Shown: one piece after another, positions 7,034 to 13,752 of the stretch
Layout: the number at the start of each line of letters is the position of its first letter
Position numbering within the stretch: position 1 is the first letter of the stretch
From: Bacillota bacterium
Lineage (GTDB): Bacteria; Bacillota; Clostridia; Tissierellales; Peptoniphilaceae
Direction of reading: 5' to 3'
DNA length: 26,683 bases
Assembly (NCBI GenBank): GCA_023393715.1
Contig: JAEXCD010000050.1
Coordinates: forward strand, 1-26,683
The notes under the pieces: model-generated
The model's database searches: none
What the model saw: the letters and a program-made list of their open reading frames with translations, nothing else
What the model was told of the DNA's origin: nothing
Position numbers and translations under genes: made by a program

Positions 7034-8142
7034 CGGCTTTCTCCTTTCGGACTTGCTTCCTGCTTTGCCGTTCCCCGGCGCATGATGCGTGCGCGCAGCC
7101 GGTCAAACGACCGCCCGAAGAGGTGTACCGACACGAACAGGGTAATGCTCGACTGAATGACCGTCGCTAACTGGAGCGGTATGCCCATCGTTCGCTGCAG
7201 GGACTGTCCGCCGACCTGAAGCATGGACAGAAAAATCGAAGCGAAAAACGCGCCGACCGGCGCCAGACTTGCGATCAGCGCCGCCATCAGCCCGGTCCAC
7301 GCATAGCTCGCACTCGTGAACATGCCGTCCGCATAACGCAGCTTGACGCCGTAAATCTCGCAGATACCGCCGAGCGCCGCAAGTGCGCCGCTGAGCGCCA
7401 TCGTCCGATACATCAGCTTGCTGTCGGCGATGCCGCCGTATCGTGCAAATTCACGGTTCAGGCCCGTCATTTTCGATTCATAGCCAAATCTGGTTCGATG
7501 GATGATAAAGAGAATTGCGAGGAGTGCAAGCACTAAAATAATAAATCCGAAATTAAACGTCGTCCCCTCGATCAGCGTCGGAAATTTCATCGACTCGGAA
7601 AAGGCCTCCGTCTGAAGAGAAAGGGTGCTCGCCGGATCCTTCAGCGGGTAAGTTACCAGATAAGACGCTATGTAGTTTGCGATATAATTCATCATCAGCG
7701 TACAGATGACGAGCGGAACATTGAACGTTAAATAAAGAAATGCCCCCAGCATCGCATACAGCGCGCCGACGGCCATACCGACTAAAATCGATACCAGCAG
7801 CACGAACGGCGCCGGACCCGGAAGATATACGGCGACGAGCGTCGCGGCCAACGCGCCAAAAATCATCTGTCCTTCTACGCCGAGGTTGATATAGCCCGCT
7901 CGCCACGCGATAATCACACCAAGGGCGGAAAAGGCAATCGGCGTCGCGCGCGTCAGGGTCTGGAGAAAATAATAAAGCTGGAAAAACGATTTATCAAACA
8001 TTTCAAAATAGACCTTGAGCGGATCGTTTCCCGTTAAAAGGATGACGATAACTCCCACGCCAAGGCCCAGTAAAATTGCTGCCGCCACCTGAGCCGCCTT
8101 CACTCCGAACAGGCCGGCTCGAAGTTTCTTATCCTGATGCAT
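7030..8142 (-). CDS. Nucleoside ABC transporter permease 1
   Basis: A 370-residue integral membrane permease of the same superfamily as its downstream partner, resembling NupP-type subunits (usually about 350 residues). Markers are the long N-terminal helix (VAAAILLGLGVGVIVILL), a FDKSF-containing extracytoplasmic loop, IAWRAGYINLGVEGQMIFGA, paralogous to FNIALEGQ in permease 2, and the cytoplasmic coupling stretch TGLNREFARYGGIAD. The start is taken as ATG 8142, seven bases after AGAGG; the frame extends to ATG 8169, but that codon lies inside the intercistronic hairpin and has no ribosome site. The C-terminus is basic and ends at the coupled ATGA overlap. Confidence 0.9.
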   Translation of the reverse strand: MHQDKKLRAGLFGVKAAQVAAAILLGLGVGVIVILLTGNDPLKVYFEMFDKSFFQLYYFLQTLTRATPIAFSALGVIIAWRAGYINLGVEGQMIFGALAATLVAVYLPGPAPFVLLVSILVGMAVGALYAMLGAFLYLTFNVPLVICTLMMNYIANYIASYLVTYPLKDPASTLSLQTEAFSESMKFPTLIEGTTFNFGFIILVLALLAILFIIHRTRFGYESKMTGLNREFARYGGIADSKLMYRTMALSGALAALGGICEIYGVKLRYADGMFTSASYAWTGLMAALIASLAPVGAFFASIFLSMLQVGGQSLQRTMGIPLQLATVIQSSITLFVSVHLFGRSFDRLRARIMRRGTAKQEASPKGESR

Positions 8143-8166
8143 AACGAAACCTCTTCTTTTTAGATT

Positions 8167-8190
8167 CATGCGGGGCTTTCGCCCCGCATG
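8167..8190 (-). other. Intercistronic hairpin between binding protein and permease genes
   Basis: A perfect 10-bp stem (CATGCGGGGC with GCCCCGCATG) closes a four-base loop that reads GAAA in the transcript, a stable GNRA-type tetraloop. No U-tract follows on the minus strand, so it is not a normal terminator. It sits in the 81-base gap after the binding-protein stop (8224), where hairpins often protect the upstream message and lower permease expression. Confidence 0.6.
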
Positions 8191-8223
8191 TCGTCTCTTT
8201 TATGTGCGCTTTTCGAAATAGCG

Positions 8224-9327
8224 TTATTTGTTCAGATACTCCTGTTCATCCGGCATCTCCTTGAGGTTGAGCTCACCGGTGCGAATCTTTTCAGCCGTTT
8301 CCTTCAGCTGCTTGATCACCTCTTCCGTCAGCGGGGCAACCGCCGGGTTCTTCGATTCGTGCGTGATGTGTACCGCGCCGATCGCGCCCTCTGCCAGGCC
8401 CAGAACCTCATTATCCGTGTTCCACTTGCCCTCCGTAAAGAACTGATCGAGCACGTGCAGAACGGTCTGATCCGCGTCCTTAAGCTGGCAGGTCAATACG
8501 TACGGGTTGTCCGGCGAGGTCAGATCCACGTCCTGACCCGAGGTATAAAAGCCCTTTTCCTTCGCTGCTTCAAATACGCCGCTGTCTCCGCCCGCACAGG
8601 CCGCATTGATGAATTTCGCACCCTGCTCATACTGCTGAATGGCGTATTCCTTTGCCTTTGCCGGATCGCTGTAGCTGTTGACGTAGTTGAAGATAAAGGT
8701 CGCTTCCGGTTTGATCGAACGCACGCCTTCCATGAAGCCGTAGCGCCATTTGAACGAGCCGGCGCCTTCGCTCACGTGAACGCCGCCGAAGATCATGTCC
8801 TTCGGCGCCGTGACGAGCGCGGCGATCTGACCGATCAGATATGCGCCTTCCTGCTCATGGTAGAAGATGCATTTGACGTTTTCCTGCTCGACCTCCGAGT
8901 CGATCAGCGCATACTGCGCCTTGTCCGGGAACTCCTTGGCGACCGTTGCAATCGCCTCGCCCGCCTGCCAGTTTCCGCCGATTAAAAGGTCGACGCCCTC
9001 ATTGACCAACGCGCGGGCATTGTCCTCGTAGGCTGCGGCATCCGCGCATTCCGAAACGATCGGTTCAAATCCGTACTTCTCCGCGCCGGCGTTTAGGCCC
9101 GCAATCAGATCGAGAATATAGACCTGCGTTCCGGCAACATCGCAAAGCAGCGCGACGCGCTTTTTGGCGCCGGTCTGTTGCTCTCCGGATGCTTCGGACG
9201 ACTCGGTAGATGCTTCCGGCGAGCTGCCCTTGCTTTCTTCCGCCGGTTTGTTTGCGGAGCCACAGGCCGAAACGAGCATCACGAGTCCCAATAACAATGC
9301 GGCTACTCTGAGCTTCTTTGATTTCAT
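8224..9327 (-). CDS. BMP-family nucleoside-binding lipoprotein
   Basis: Extracytoplasmic substrate-binding protein of the BmpA/PnrA/NupN family, which captures purine nucleosides for the ABC importer. The 367 residues start with a type II signal peptide (KKLRVAALLLGLVMLVSAC, lipid-anchored Cys at 22) and an acidic Ser/Glu linker. Family motifs follow: KRVALLCDVAGT, YILDLIAGLNAGAEKYG, NEGVDLLIGGNWQAGEAIA, IFGGVHVSEGAGSFKWRYGF, VNSYSDPAKAKEYA, INAACAGGDSGVFEAAKEKG and DADQTVLHVLDQF. The start ATG 9327 follows GGGAGG. It is the first transporter gene of the operon, 55 bases after hom. No terminator separates it from hom, so read-through from the hom promoter is possible; a TATGAT element at 9380-9375 has no recognisable -35. 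Confidence 0.92.
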   Translation of the reverse strand: MKSKKLRVAALLLGLVMLVSACGSANKPAEESKGSSPEASTESSEASGEQQTGAKKRVALLCDVAGTQVYILDLIAGLNAGAEKYGFEPIVSECADAAAYEDNARALVNEGVDLLIGGNWQAGEAIATVAKEFPDKAQYALIDSEVEQENVKCIFYHEQEGAYLIGQIAALVTAPKDMIFGGVHVSEGAGSFKWRYGFMEGVRSIKPEATFIFNYVNSYSDPAKAKEYAIQQYEQGAKFINAACAGGDSGVFEAAKEKGFYTSGQDVDLTSPDNPYVLTCQLKDADQTVLHVLDQFFTEGKWNTDNEVLGLAEGAIGAVHITHESKNPAVAPLTEEVIKQLKETAEKIRTGELNLKEMPDEQEYLNK

Positions 9328-9382
9328 TTTTTCCTCCCAATAAGTGACTTTCGTTCGCGCACAAGTTCGCCTTTATCATAAC

Positions 9383-10633
9383 CTATTCTGCGGAAATTTT
9401 CTCGGAAACTTTTTCGTTTTCTCCCCCTTCGGCGCCATCCCCGATGCGAATCACCGTCGCGCCGCACCGGGCCAAATCCGCCGCCTCGGCCCACGTCATT
9501 TCCCCTCGTCCCGCCAACGCGTCCTCTTTTCTGAGCCACGTTTCGGCAAGTGCCGCCGCAACGCGCTCCGCCGCCCTGCCCGATGGGGCGCCGCGCATAT
9601 AGAAAACCGACTTCTGTTCTCCCGAAGCATTGTACAGACCGCGTTCCGCTACGGGAAAATACACCGGCCGCGCGCGAAGCACGGCGCAGAGATCCGCCAG
9701 CATCGCATCGGCCGTCGGCTCCATGGAGCCGCCCGCTCCGGACAAGGCGATTTCCCCGCCGTGGCTGCTGTGAAACAGAACCTGATTCTGCACGCCGCCG
9801 CAATTTCGAAGCGCGTCCGTTTTCAGCGCCGTTGGGAACACGCTCGCACAAAATGCGCGATCCGGCAGTCCGTTTTTTGTACCCCTTCGAAGCTCTGCAA
9901 CGAGCTTTACGCAATAGCCGCGGCGTTGAAGCAGACGCACGTCCACCTCGTCAATCGCTTCAATCCCGATACAGGGAATGGCCGTTTCCCCGACCATCTG
10001 CCCCAATATCATGTCTCCTAAAATCGCCAGCTTTCTTCTCGCGTCGTAGCCTGCGACGTCGTCCGTCGGGTTTTCCTCCAAAATGCCGATCGCACGCGCT
10101 TCCCGCATCACCTGCTCGCGGGGCCGGCCGTCAAAGAGGCCGGTCAGCACATAATTTGTCGAACCGTTCATAATCCCGCGAATCCGATCGACTTCATTGA
10201 AGGCCAGCTCGCGGGACAACGAAGCGATCAACGGAATAACGCCGGCGACCGCCGCCTCAAAGCGAAGGTGTACTCCGTTCTCCCGCGCGAGCCGTTGTAA
10301 TCGGGCAAAATCGGAGGCCATCGCCGCCTTGCTCGCCGTAATGACATGCTTGCCCGCCCGAAGCGCCCGGGCAATGTAGCCGACGGCCGCCCGATGATCG
10401 CTTGTCGCTTCAAAAATCACCTGAATCTGCGGATCCCCGAGAATTCTTTCCACGTCCGTCGTCAAAAGCGCGGGCGGACAGGCGACGGTACGCGGCTTCT
10501 TCGGATCGCGCACAAGAATCGCGGCAATATCGACCGTCGTCGAAAGCGCCTGTTCCAGCCGCGCTCCCTCCTCCCGGAGGATTTTCACAATACCCTGTCC
10601 CACCGTACCATAGCCCAAAATGGCCGCCTTCAT
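9383..10633 (-). CDS. hom: Homoserine dehydrogenase
   Basis: Reduces aspartate-4-semialdehyde to homoserine with NAD(P)H, the branch step toward threonine and methionine. The protein has 416 residues. N-terminal Rossmann motif MKAAILGYGTVGQGI (residues 6-11), then ITASKAAMA, the catalytic-domain hallmark GIMNGSTNYVLT, and the substrate-site motif EENPTDDVAGYDARRKLAIL are clear. The C-terminal region after about residue 320 (SVFYMRGAPSGRAAERVAAALAE, then ARCGATVIRIG) looks like a short, diverged ACT domain, so threonine feedback may be altered. The start is ATG 10633 after AGGAGG; the frame extends to 10714 but the SD decides. No other threonine or methionine gene is adjacent. It has its own promoter (10729-10758) and an 89-base leader with a threefold short repeat. 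Confidence 0.92.
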   Translation of the reverse strand: MKAAILGYGTVGQGIVKILREEGARLEQALSTTVDIAAILVRDPKKPRTVACPPALLTTDVERILGDPQIQVIFEATSDHRAAVGYIARALRAGKHVITASKAAMASDFARLQRLARENGVHLRFEAAVAGVIPLIASLSRELAFNEVDRIRGIMNGSTNYVLTGLFDGRPREQVMREARAIGILEENPTDDVAGYDARRKLAILGDMILGQMVGETAIPCIGIEAIDEVDVRLLQRRGYCVKLVAELRRGTKNGLPDRAFCASVFPTALKTDALRNCGGVQNQVLFHSSHGGEIALSGAGGSMEPTADAMLADLCAVLRARPVYFPVAERGLYNASGEQKSVFYMRGAPSGRAAERVAAALAETWLRKEDALAGRGEMTWAEAADLARCGATVIRIGDGAEGGENEKVSEKISAE

Positions 10634-10644
10634 TTCGTTCCTCC

Positions 10645-10679
10645 TATCGGCGCACATATCGTCGGCGCATATCGGCGCG
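10645..10679 (-). repeat. Three near-identical short repeats in the hom leader
   Basis: Three copies of TATCGGCGC-like units on the plus strand: TATCGGCGCA (10645-10654), TATCGTCGGCGCA (10657-10669) and TATCGGCGCG (10670-10679). They lie just upstream of the hom ribosome site, within the predicted transcript. They could be a protein-binding repeat or simple slippage; no known riboswitch is recognised. Confidence 0.5.
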
Positions 10680-10728
10680 CAACCCTCATCGCCAGATTCT
10701 TCATCTCTGTTCAATATTTCGTTATATT

Positions 10729-10758
10729 ATTGTACTGAGGCGTGCCCGCCCTTGTCAA
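10729..10758 (-). promoter_or_regulatory. Promoter for hom, minus strand
   Basis: On the minus strand a perfect TTGACA (10758-10753) is followed after 18 bases by TACAAT (10734-10729). The expected start near 10722 gives a leader of about 89 bases. The -35 box physically overlaps the -35 of the divergent lipoprotein promoter. Confidence 0.65.
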
Positions 10759-10781
10759 CGCCCGAGAAATCACGTTATAAT
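10752..10781 (+). promoter_or_regulatory. Promoter for the lipoprotein gene, plus strand
   Basis: TTGTCA (10752-10757) and a perfect TATAAT (10776-10781) are 18 bases apart. The expected start near 10788 gives a leader of about 50 bases before ATG 10841. Confidence 0.7.
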
Positions 10782-10840
10782 AAGCTTCCGAGGGAATTCA
10801 AATCCCTCCATCTTCAAACGGAAACAGGAGTATAACGATA

Positions 10841-11737
10841 ATGAAAAAGAAAATAGCACTGTTTGCACTGCTGACCGCGATGAGCCTGTCTCTCATGGCC
10901 TGCGGCGGAAAAAAAGAAGAAAATACGTCCTCCGAATCCAGCACGGCGGTGTCGGTATCCGAGACCGCTTCGGAGTCCGATTCGCAGTCCGATGCTCAGG
11001 AATCCTCTTCCTCGGCTGAAGCAGCCCCTGCGGCAGGCACGCTGACGAAGGAGCAGGTTATCGACAAGATGAAGGCCTACTACGGCGACTCGAAGGCCGT
11101 TCGGCTGGATATGGAAATGAACATGGGCAGGACCTCAAAGCAGTCCATCGTTGTCGATGCGCATCAGAACATGCACATGACCATGGATATTGCTGAAGGA
11201 ATGACGGCCGAGATGTACGTGATGAAGGACGGCGATTCCTCGGTCACCTATATGTCGATGGACGGCGGTGCAACGTTCACCAAACAGGCCGAATCCGGAC
11301 TGGCCGTTTCCAGCTTTCAGTCAAAGGGAAATTCCTACAGCTTGTTCGCTCAGTTTCTGGATATGAGTGTTGAGGGTGCAAATTACGTCTTCTCCGGAAA
11401 CGTGAATCTGGAAGAAATCGCCAACTCCCCCGAGATGAAGGATGCCTTCTCTTCTGCACTGAACGGCTCTTCGCTGAATATTCTGAACGGTTCCATTCCT
11501 ATGCACGTCGTCGTCGACGGGACCGATTTTCACATCACCGAGTTCACGATGGATATGACCGAGATGATGCAGGCCGCCATGAAGGAAATGGCGAAGAGTC
11601 AGTCGAGCGCGGAAGCTCTGGATCTCTCGGGCATGCAGTTTAAGATCATTACGCGCGATATCGTCGTAAACGGAATCGAGGACATCGTCCTGCCCGAGGC
11701 AGCCAAGGCCGCCAGCGAATTAAAGCCAGCGAATTAA
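10841..11737 (+). CDS. Uncharacterised lipoprotein (LolA-like/DUF6612-like)
   Basis: A 298-residue secreted lipoprotein of unknown role. The signal peptide MKKKIALFALLTAMSLSLMAC gives Cys21 as the lipid-anchored residue, followed by a long Ser/Glu linker (about 28-65). The mature domain has short alternating strands rich in Met (LDMEMNMG, MHMTMDIAEGMTAEMYVMKDG, ITEFTMDMTEMMQAAMKEM) and looks like the antiparallel-sheet lipoproteins grouped as DUF6612, related in fold to LolA/LppX-type lipid-binding proteins. That assignment is by pattern only. Methionine is unusually frequent. The start ATG follows AGGAG with a rather long 10-base spacer. The last codons are altered by a 14-bp tandem duplication. 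It is the first gene of a two-gene unit with the isochorismatase-like hydrolase. Confidence 0.75.
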   Translation: MKKKIALFALLTAMSLSLMACGGKKEENTSSESSTAVSVSETASESDSQSDAQESSSSAEAAPAAGTLTKEQVIDKMKAYYGDSKAVRLDMEMNMGRTSKQSIVVDAHQNMHMTMDIAEGMTAEMYVMKDGDSSVTYMSMDGGATFTKQAESGLAVSSFQSKGNSYSLFAQFLDMSVEGANYVFSGNVNLEEIANSPEMKDAFSSALNGSSLNILNGSIPMHVVVDGTDFHITEFTMDMTEMMQAAMKEMAKSQSSAEALDLSGMQFKIITRDIVVNGIEDIVLPEAAKAASELKPAN

Positions 11738-11738
11738 A
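11711..11738 (+). repeat. 14-bp tandem duplication across the stop codon
   Basis: GCCAGCGAATTAAA occurs twice in perfect tandem (11711-11724 and 11725-11738). With one copy the protein would end ...ASELK followed by TAG; with two copies it reads ...ASELKPAN and stops at the TAA in the second copy. The original stop context is thus replaced with a three-residue extension. Confidence 0.85.
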
Positions 11739-11742
11739 ATAG

Positions 11743-11768
11743 TACGCGCTGCAGTGCTGCAGCGCGTA
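11743..11768 (+). other. Perfect hairpin between lipoprotein and hydrolase genes
   Basis: TACGCGCTGCAG (11743-11754) and CTGCAGCGCGTA (11757-11768) form a 12-bp inverted repeat with a two-base loop. No T-tract follows on the plus strand, so it is more likely an mRNA-stabilising or partial-termination hairpin than a full terminator. No separate promoter for the next gene was found. Confidence 0.55.
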
Positions 11769-11809
11769 ACCGATAACGGAAAAATCCCCATAGCGTAAAG
11801 GAGAAAGTC

Positions 11810-12379
11810 ATGTTCGAACAACAAAGCGCATTTGCGTTACAACGCGAGAACTGTATGATTTTTGTCGTCGACGTCCAGGGCCGTTTGGTACCCTCCATGT
11901 CGAACGGTGCGGAAATCGAAAAAAATACCAACGTCTTTTTGGAAGCGGCGGATGCCTACGGATTGCCGGTCGTATACAGCGAGCAGTATCCGAAGGGACT
12001 CGGCGCAACGACGGAATCCGTGCTCGAAAAGCTGACAAACTGCGATGCCTGTCGGATTGAAAAGACGATCTACAGTGCCGTCACCGAAACGTCCGTCATC
12101 GAGCAGCTGGCGAGCTACGGACGCAGGCAGATCATCCTGACCGGTCTGGAAACGCATGTGTGCGTCTATCAGACGGTTCGCGATCTCATCCGTCACGGAT
12201 ACAGCGTCTTCATCCCTGAGGATGCCGTCGGATCCCGCACGGAAACCAATCGCCGCAGCGGGCTGTCCCTGATGAAGGATATGGGCGCAGTGATCAGCAA
12301 CACGGAATCCCTGCTCTTCGATCTCATCCACGACGCCAGAGATCCGCATTTCAAGCGGCTTCAGGCCTTGATCAAATAA
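11810..12379 (+). CDS. Isochorismatase-family (cysteine) hydrolase
   Basis: A 189-residue cytoplasmic hydrolase with the isochorismatase/nicotinamidase fold, most like the YcaC/ISOC group. The catalytic triad of the family is visible: Asp21 in FVVDVQGRL, Lys85 in EKTIYSA and Cys118 in GLETHVCVYQT. RTETNRRSGLSLMKDMGA is the usual late helix. Members cut amides or vinyl ethers, but this subgroup has no firm substrate; the metal-binding Asp-x-His of nicotinamidases is not evident, which argues against PncA. The start ATG 11810 follows AAAGGAG. It ends at a strong terminator (12408-12435). Confidence 0.82.
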   Translation: MFEQQSAFALQRENCMIFVVDVQGRLVPSMSNGAEIEKNTNVFLEAADAYGLPVVYSEQYPKGLGATTESVLEKLTNCDACRIEKTIYSAVTETSVIEQLASYGRRQIILTGLETHVCVYQTVRDLIRHGYSVFIPEDAVGSRTETNRRSGLSLMKDMGAVISNTESLLFDLIHDARDPHFKRLQALIK

Positions 12380-12407
12380 CGGCTTTGCCCCAATAACCTT
12401 TTGACGG

Positions 12408-12435
12408 AAAGGCGTGACCGAGGTCACGCCTTTTT
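12408..12435 (+). terminator. Intrinsic terminator after the hydrolase
   Basis: AAAGGCGTGACC (12408-12419) pairs perfectly with GGTCACGCCTTT (12422-12433) and ends in a run of five T. It closes the lipoprotein-hydrolase unit. Confidence 0.85.
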
Positions 12436-12528
12436 CATATTGTTCTCTTTTTTTCGTCCCTTTCGGCGCCTTCCTCTTTGTGCTTCTCAAAGCACGGTCT
12501 CAGTTCAAACGCGTTTCAAAAAAAGAAT

Positions 12529-12557
12529 TTGACAAAGCAAGTCGATACTCCTATAAT
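12529..12557 (+). promoter_or_regulatory. Consensus promoter of the T-box amino-acid transporter operon
   Basis: TTGACA (12529-12534), a 17-base spacer, and TATAAT (12552-12557): a perfect sigma-A promoter. Such strength makes sense because control is exerted downstream by the T-box. Confidence 0.9.
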
Positions 12558-12563
12558 GACAGC

Positions 12564-12810
12564 AACATAAAACGCTTGGAAGAGAAGAGTATGCGCATGG
12601 AAGCGCCAGCGAGTCCCGGTCGGTGGAAGGGGATGGTGGAAATGCGGCAGAAAAGAGCCTCGGAGCAGATCCTTCAAAGGAGAGGGATCCGGGTATGCCC
12701 GTTAACGCATTAGAGTATGTTTGTACTCAGTGAGGCTCGTTTTGTGAGAAACGGGTGAATCAGGGTGGTATCACGAGTTTTCGTCCCTCAAAGGGGCGAA
12801 AACTTTTTTT
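12564..12810 (+). promoter_or_regulatory. T-box riboswitch (tRNA-sensing leader), specifier Lys or Arg
   Basis: A leader RNA that binds an uncharged tRNA and then prevents termination. Elements in order: AGTA box (12588-12591), AG bulge AGCGAG (12608-12613) and terminal loop GGTCGGTGG (12618-12626) of Stem I, closed by CCA/TGG and TCCC/GGGA pairs; CGCAT/ATGCG above the specifier loop; GAA (12650-12652) then AAG (12653-12655) and A; CGGAGC near the base; T-box AGGGTGGTATCACGAG (12762-12777); and a terminator. The specifier read directly after GAA is AAG (Lys). Shifting one base gives AGA (Arg). The T-box UGGU demands a tRNA with A at position 73, which I recall for Bacillus tRNA-Lys. CTCGT (12736-12740) can pair with ACGAG to form the antiterminator. 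Confidence 0.9.
12776..12810 (+). terminator. T-box-controlled terminator
   Basis: AGTTTTCGTCCC (12776-12787) pairs with GGGGCGAAAACT (12793-12804) with one G-U pair, followed by T to 12810. Its first bases are also the end of the T-box motif, so antiterminator and terminator exclude each other. Confidence 0.9.
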
Positions 12811-12826
12811 ATAGCCATTTGGCGCT

Positions 12827-12838
12827 GTGTCCGGACAC
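12827..12838. other. 12-bp perfect palindrome before the transporter gene
   Basis: GTGTCCGGACAC is its own reverse complement and lies between the T-box terminator and the ribosome site. It could be an operator or chance; no partner site was found. Confidence 0.3.
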
Positions 12839-12873
12839 GGTGCCGCAGCATAACCACAAACGAGGAGGACATT

Positions 12874-13707
12874 ATGATTCATTTTAACAAAAAAGTTCAC
12901 TTTGCCGCACTGCTCGCGGCGCTGCTCCTGTTCGCGACGTCCTGCGGCAGCGGAAACGGAGCGAAGACGGCTTCTTCCGCCGATGCCTCCGACGCATCCG
13001 GCGGCACGGCTGCGGAAAGCACCTCTGAGACGGTGCTGTTCGAGGACGGCACGCTCGATTTTGCCACGAATGTGACATTCCCGCCGTATGAATTCTATGA
13101 AGGAGACGCCATGACCGGCATCGACATCGACATCGCGCAGGCCATCGGCGAAAAACTGGGCGTTCCCGTCAAATTCCACGACATGGAGTTTACCAATATT
13201 CTGGCCTCCATTGACAGCGGAAAGGTGGACGCCGGCATCGCGGGCATGAGCGTCACACCGGACCGCCTGGAAAGCGCCCGTTTCTCCGATCCCTATACCA
13301 CCTCCATTCAGTCGATCATCGTCGCCGAGGGCTCTCCGATCGCCACGGCGGAGGATCTCGCCGGAAAGAAAATCGGGACACAGCTCGGAACGACCGGCGA
13401 TATGTACGCAAAGGAGAACTTCGGCGAGGAAAACGTCCAGGGCTTTGATAAGGGAGCCGACGCCGTACTCGCTCTCAGCAATGGAAAGGTCGACGCCGTA
13501 ATCATCGATAACGAGCCGGCAAAAAATTTTGTTGCGGCAAACAAAGGACTCACGCTTCTGGATTCGAAGTATGCGGAGGAGGAATATGCCATCGCTCTGA
13601 ACAAGACGAATGACGCGCTCCTCAAGGAAATCAATGCCGCGCTGGCGGAACTGAAAAAAGACGGCACGCTGCAGGCGATTATTGAAAAATATATCCCCGC
13701 TAAGTAG
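12874..13707 (+). CDS. Polar amino-acid ABC transporter, binding lipoprotein
   Basis: A 277-residue family-3 solute-binding lipoprotein that delivers a polar amino acid to the membrane permease. The signal peptide ends in FATSC (Cys24), followed by a Ser/Ala linker. Family motifs: FATNVTFPPYEF, MTGIDIDIAQAIGEKLG (the G-x-D-x-D-x-A pattern of the first lobe), MEFTNILASIDSGKVDAGIAGMSVTPDRLESARFSDPY, KKIGTQLGTTG, ALSNGKVDAVIIDNEPA and the C-terminal LKKDGTLQAIIEKY. The start ATG 12874 follows AGGAGG. It is the first gene under the T-box, so the ligand is probably the amino acid sensed by that RNA: lysine by my preferred reading, arginine as the alternative. Motifs alone do not tell these apart. 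Confidence 0.93.
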   Translation: MIHFNKKVHFAALLAALLLFATSCGSGNGAKTASSADASDASGGTAAESTSETVLFEDGTLDFATNVTFPPYEFYEGDAMTGIDIDIAQAIGEKLGVPVKFHDMEFTNILASIDSGKVDAGIAGMSVTPDRLESARFSDPYTTSIQSIIVAEGSPIATAEDLAGKKIGTQLGTTGDMYAKENFGEENVQGFDKGADAVLALSNGKVDAVIIDNEPAKNFVAANKGLTLLDSKYAEEEYAIALNKTNDALLKEINAALAELKKDGTLQAIIEKYIPAK

Positions 13708-13752
13708 CGTCTTTGGATACATCACTCCCCTTTGAAGAAAAAAGGAGCGCAC

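Noticed and set aside
11810..12379. Nicotinamidase (PncA)
   Set aside because: The catalytic Asp, Lys and Cys are present, but the metal-binding Asp-x-His pattern of nicotinamidases is not seen.
12414..12713. 99-codon plus-strand frame over the leader region
   Set aside because: It spans a terminator, a consensus promoter and the T-box RNA; not a gene.
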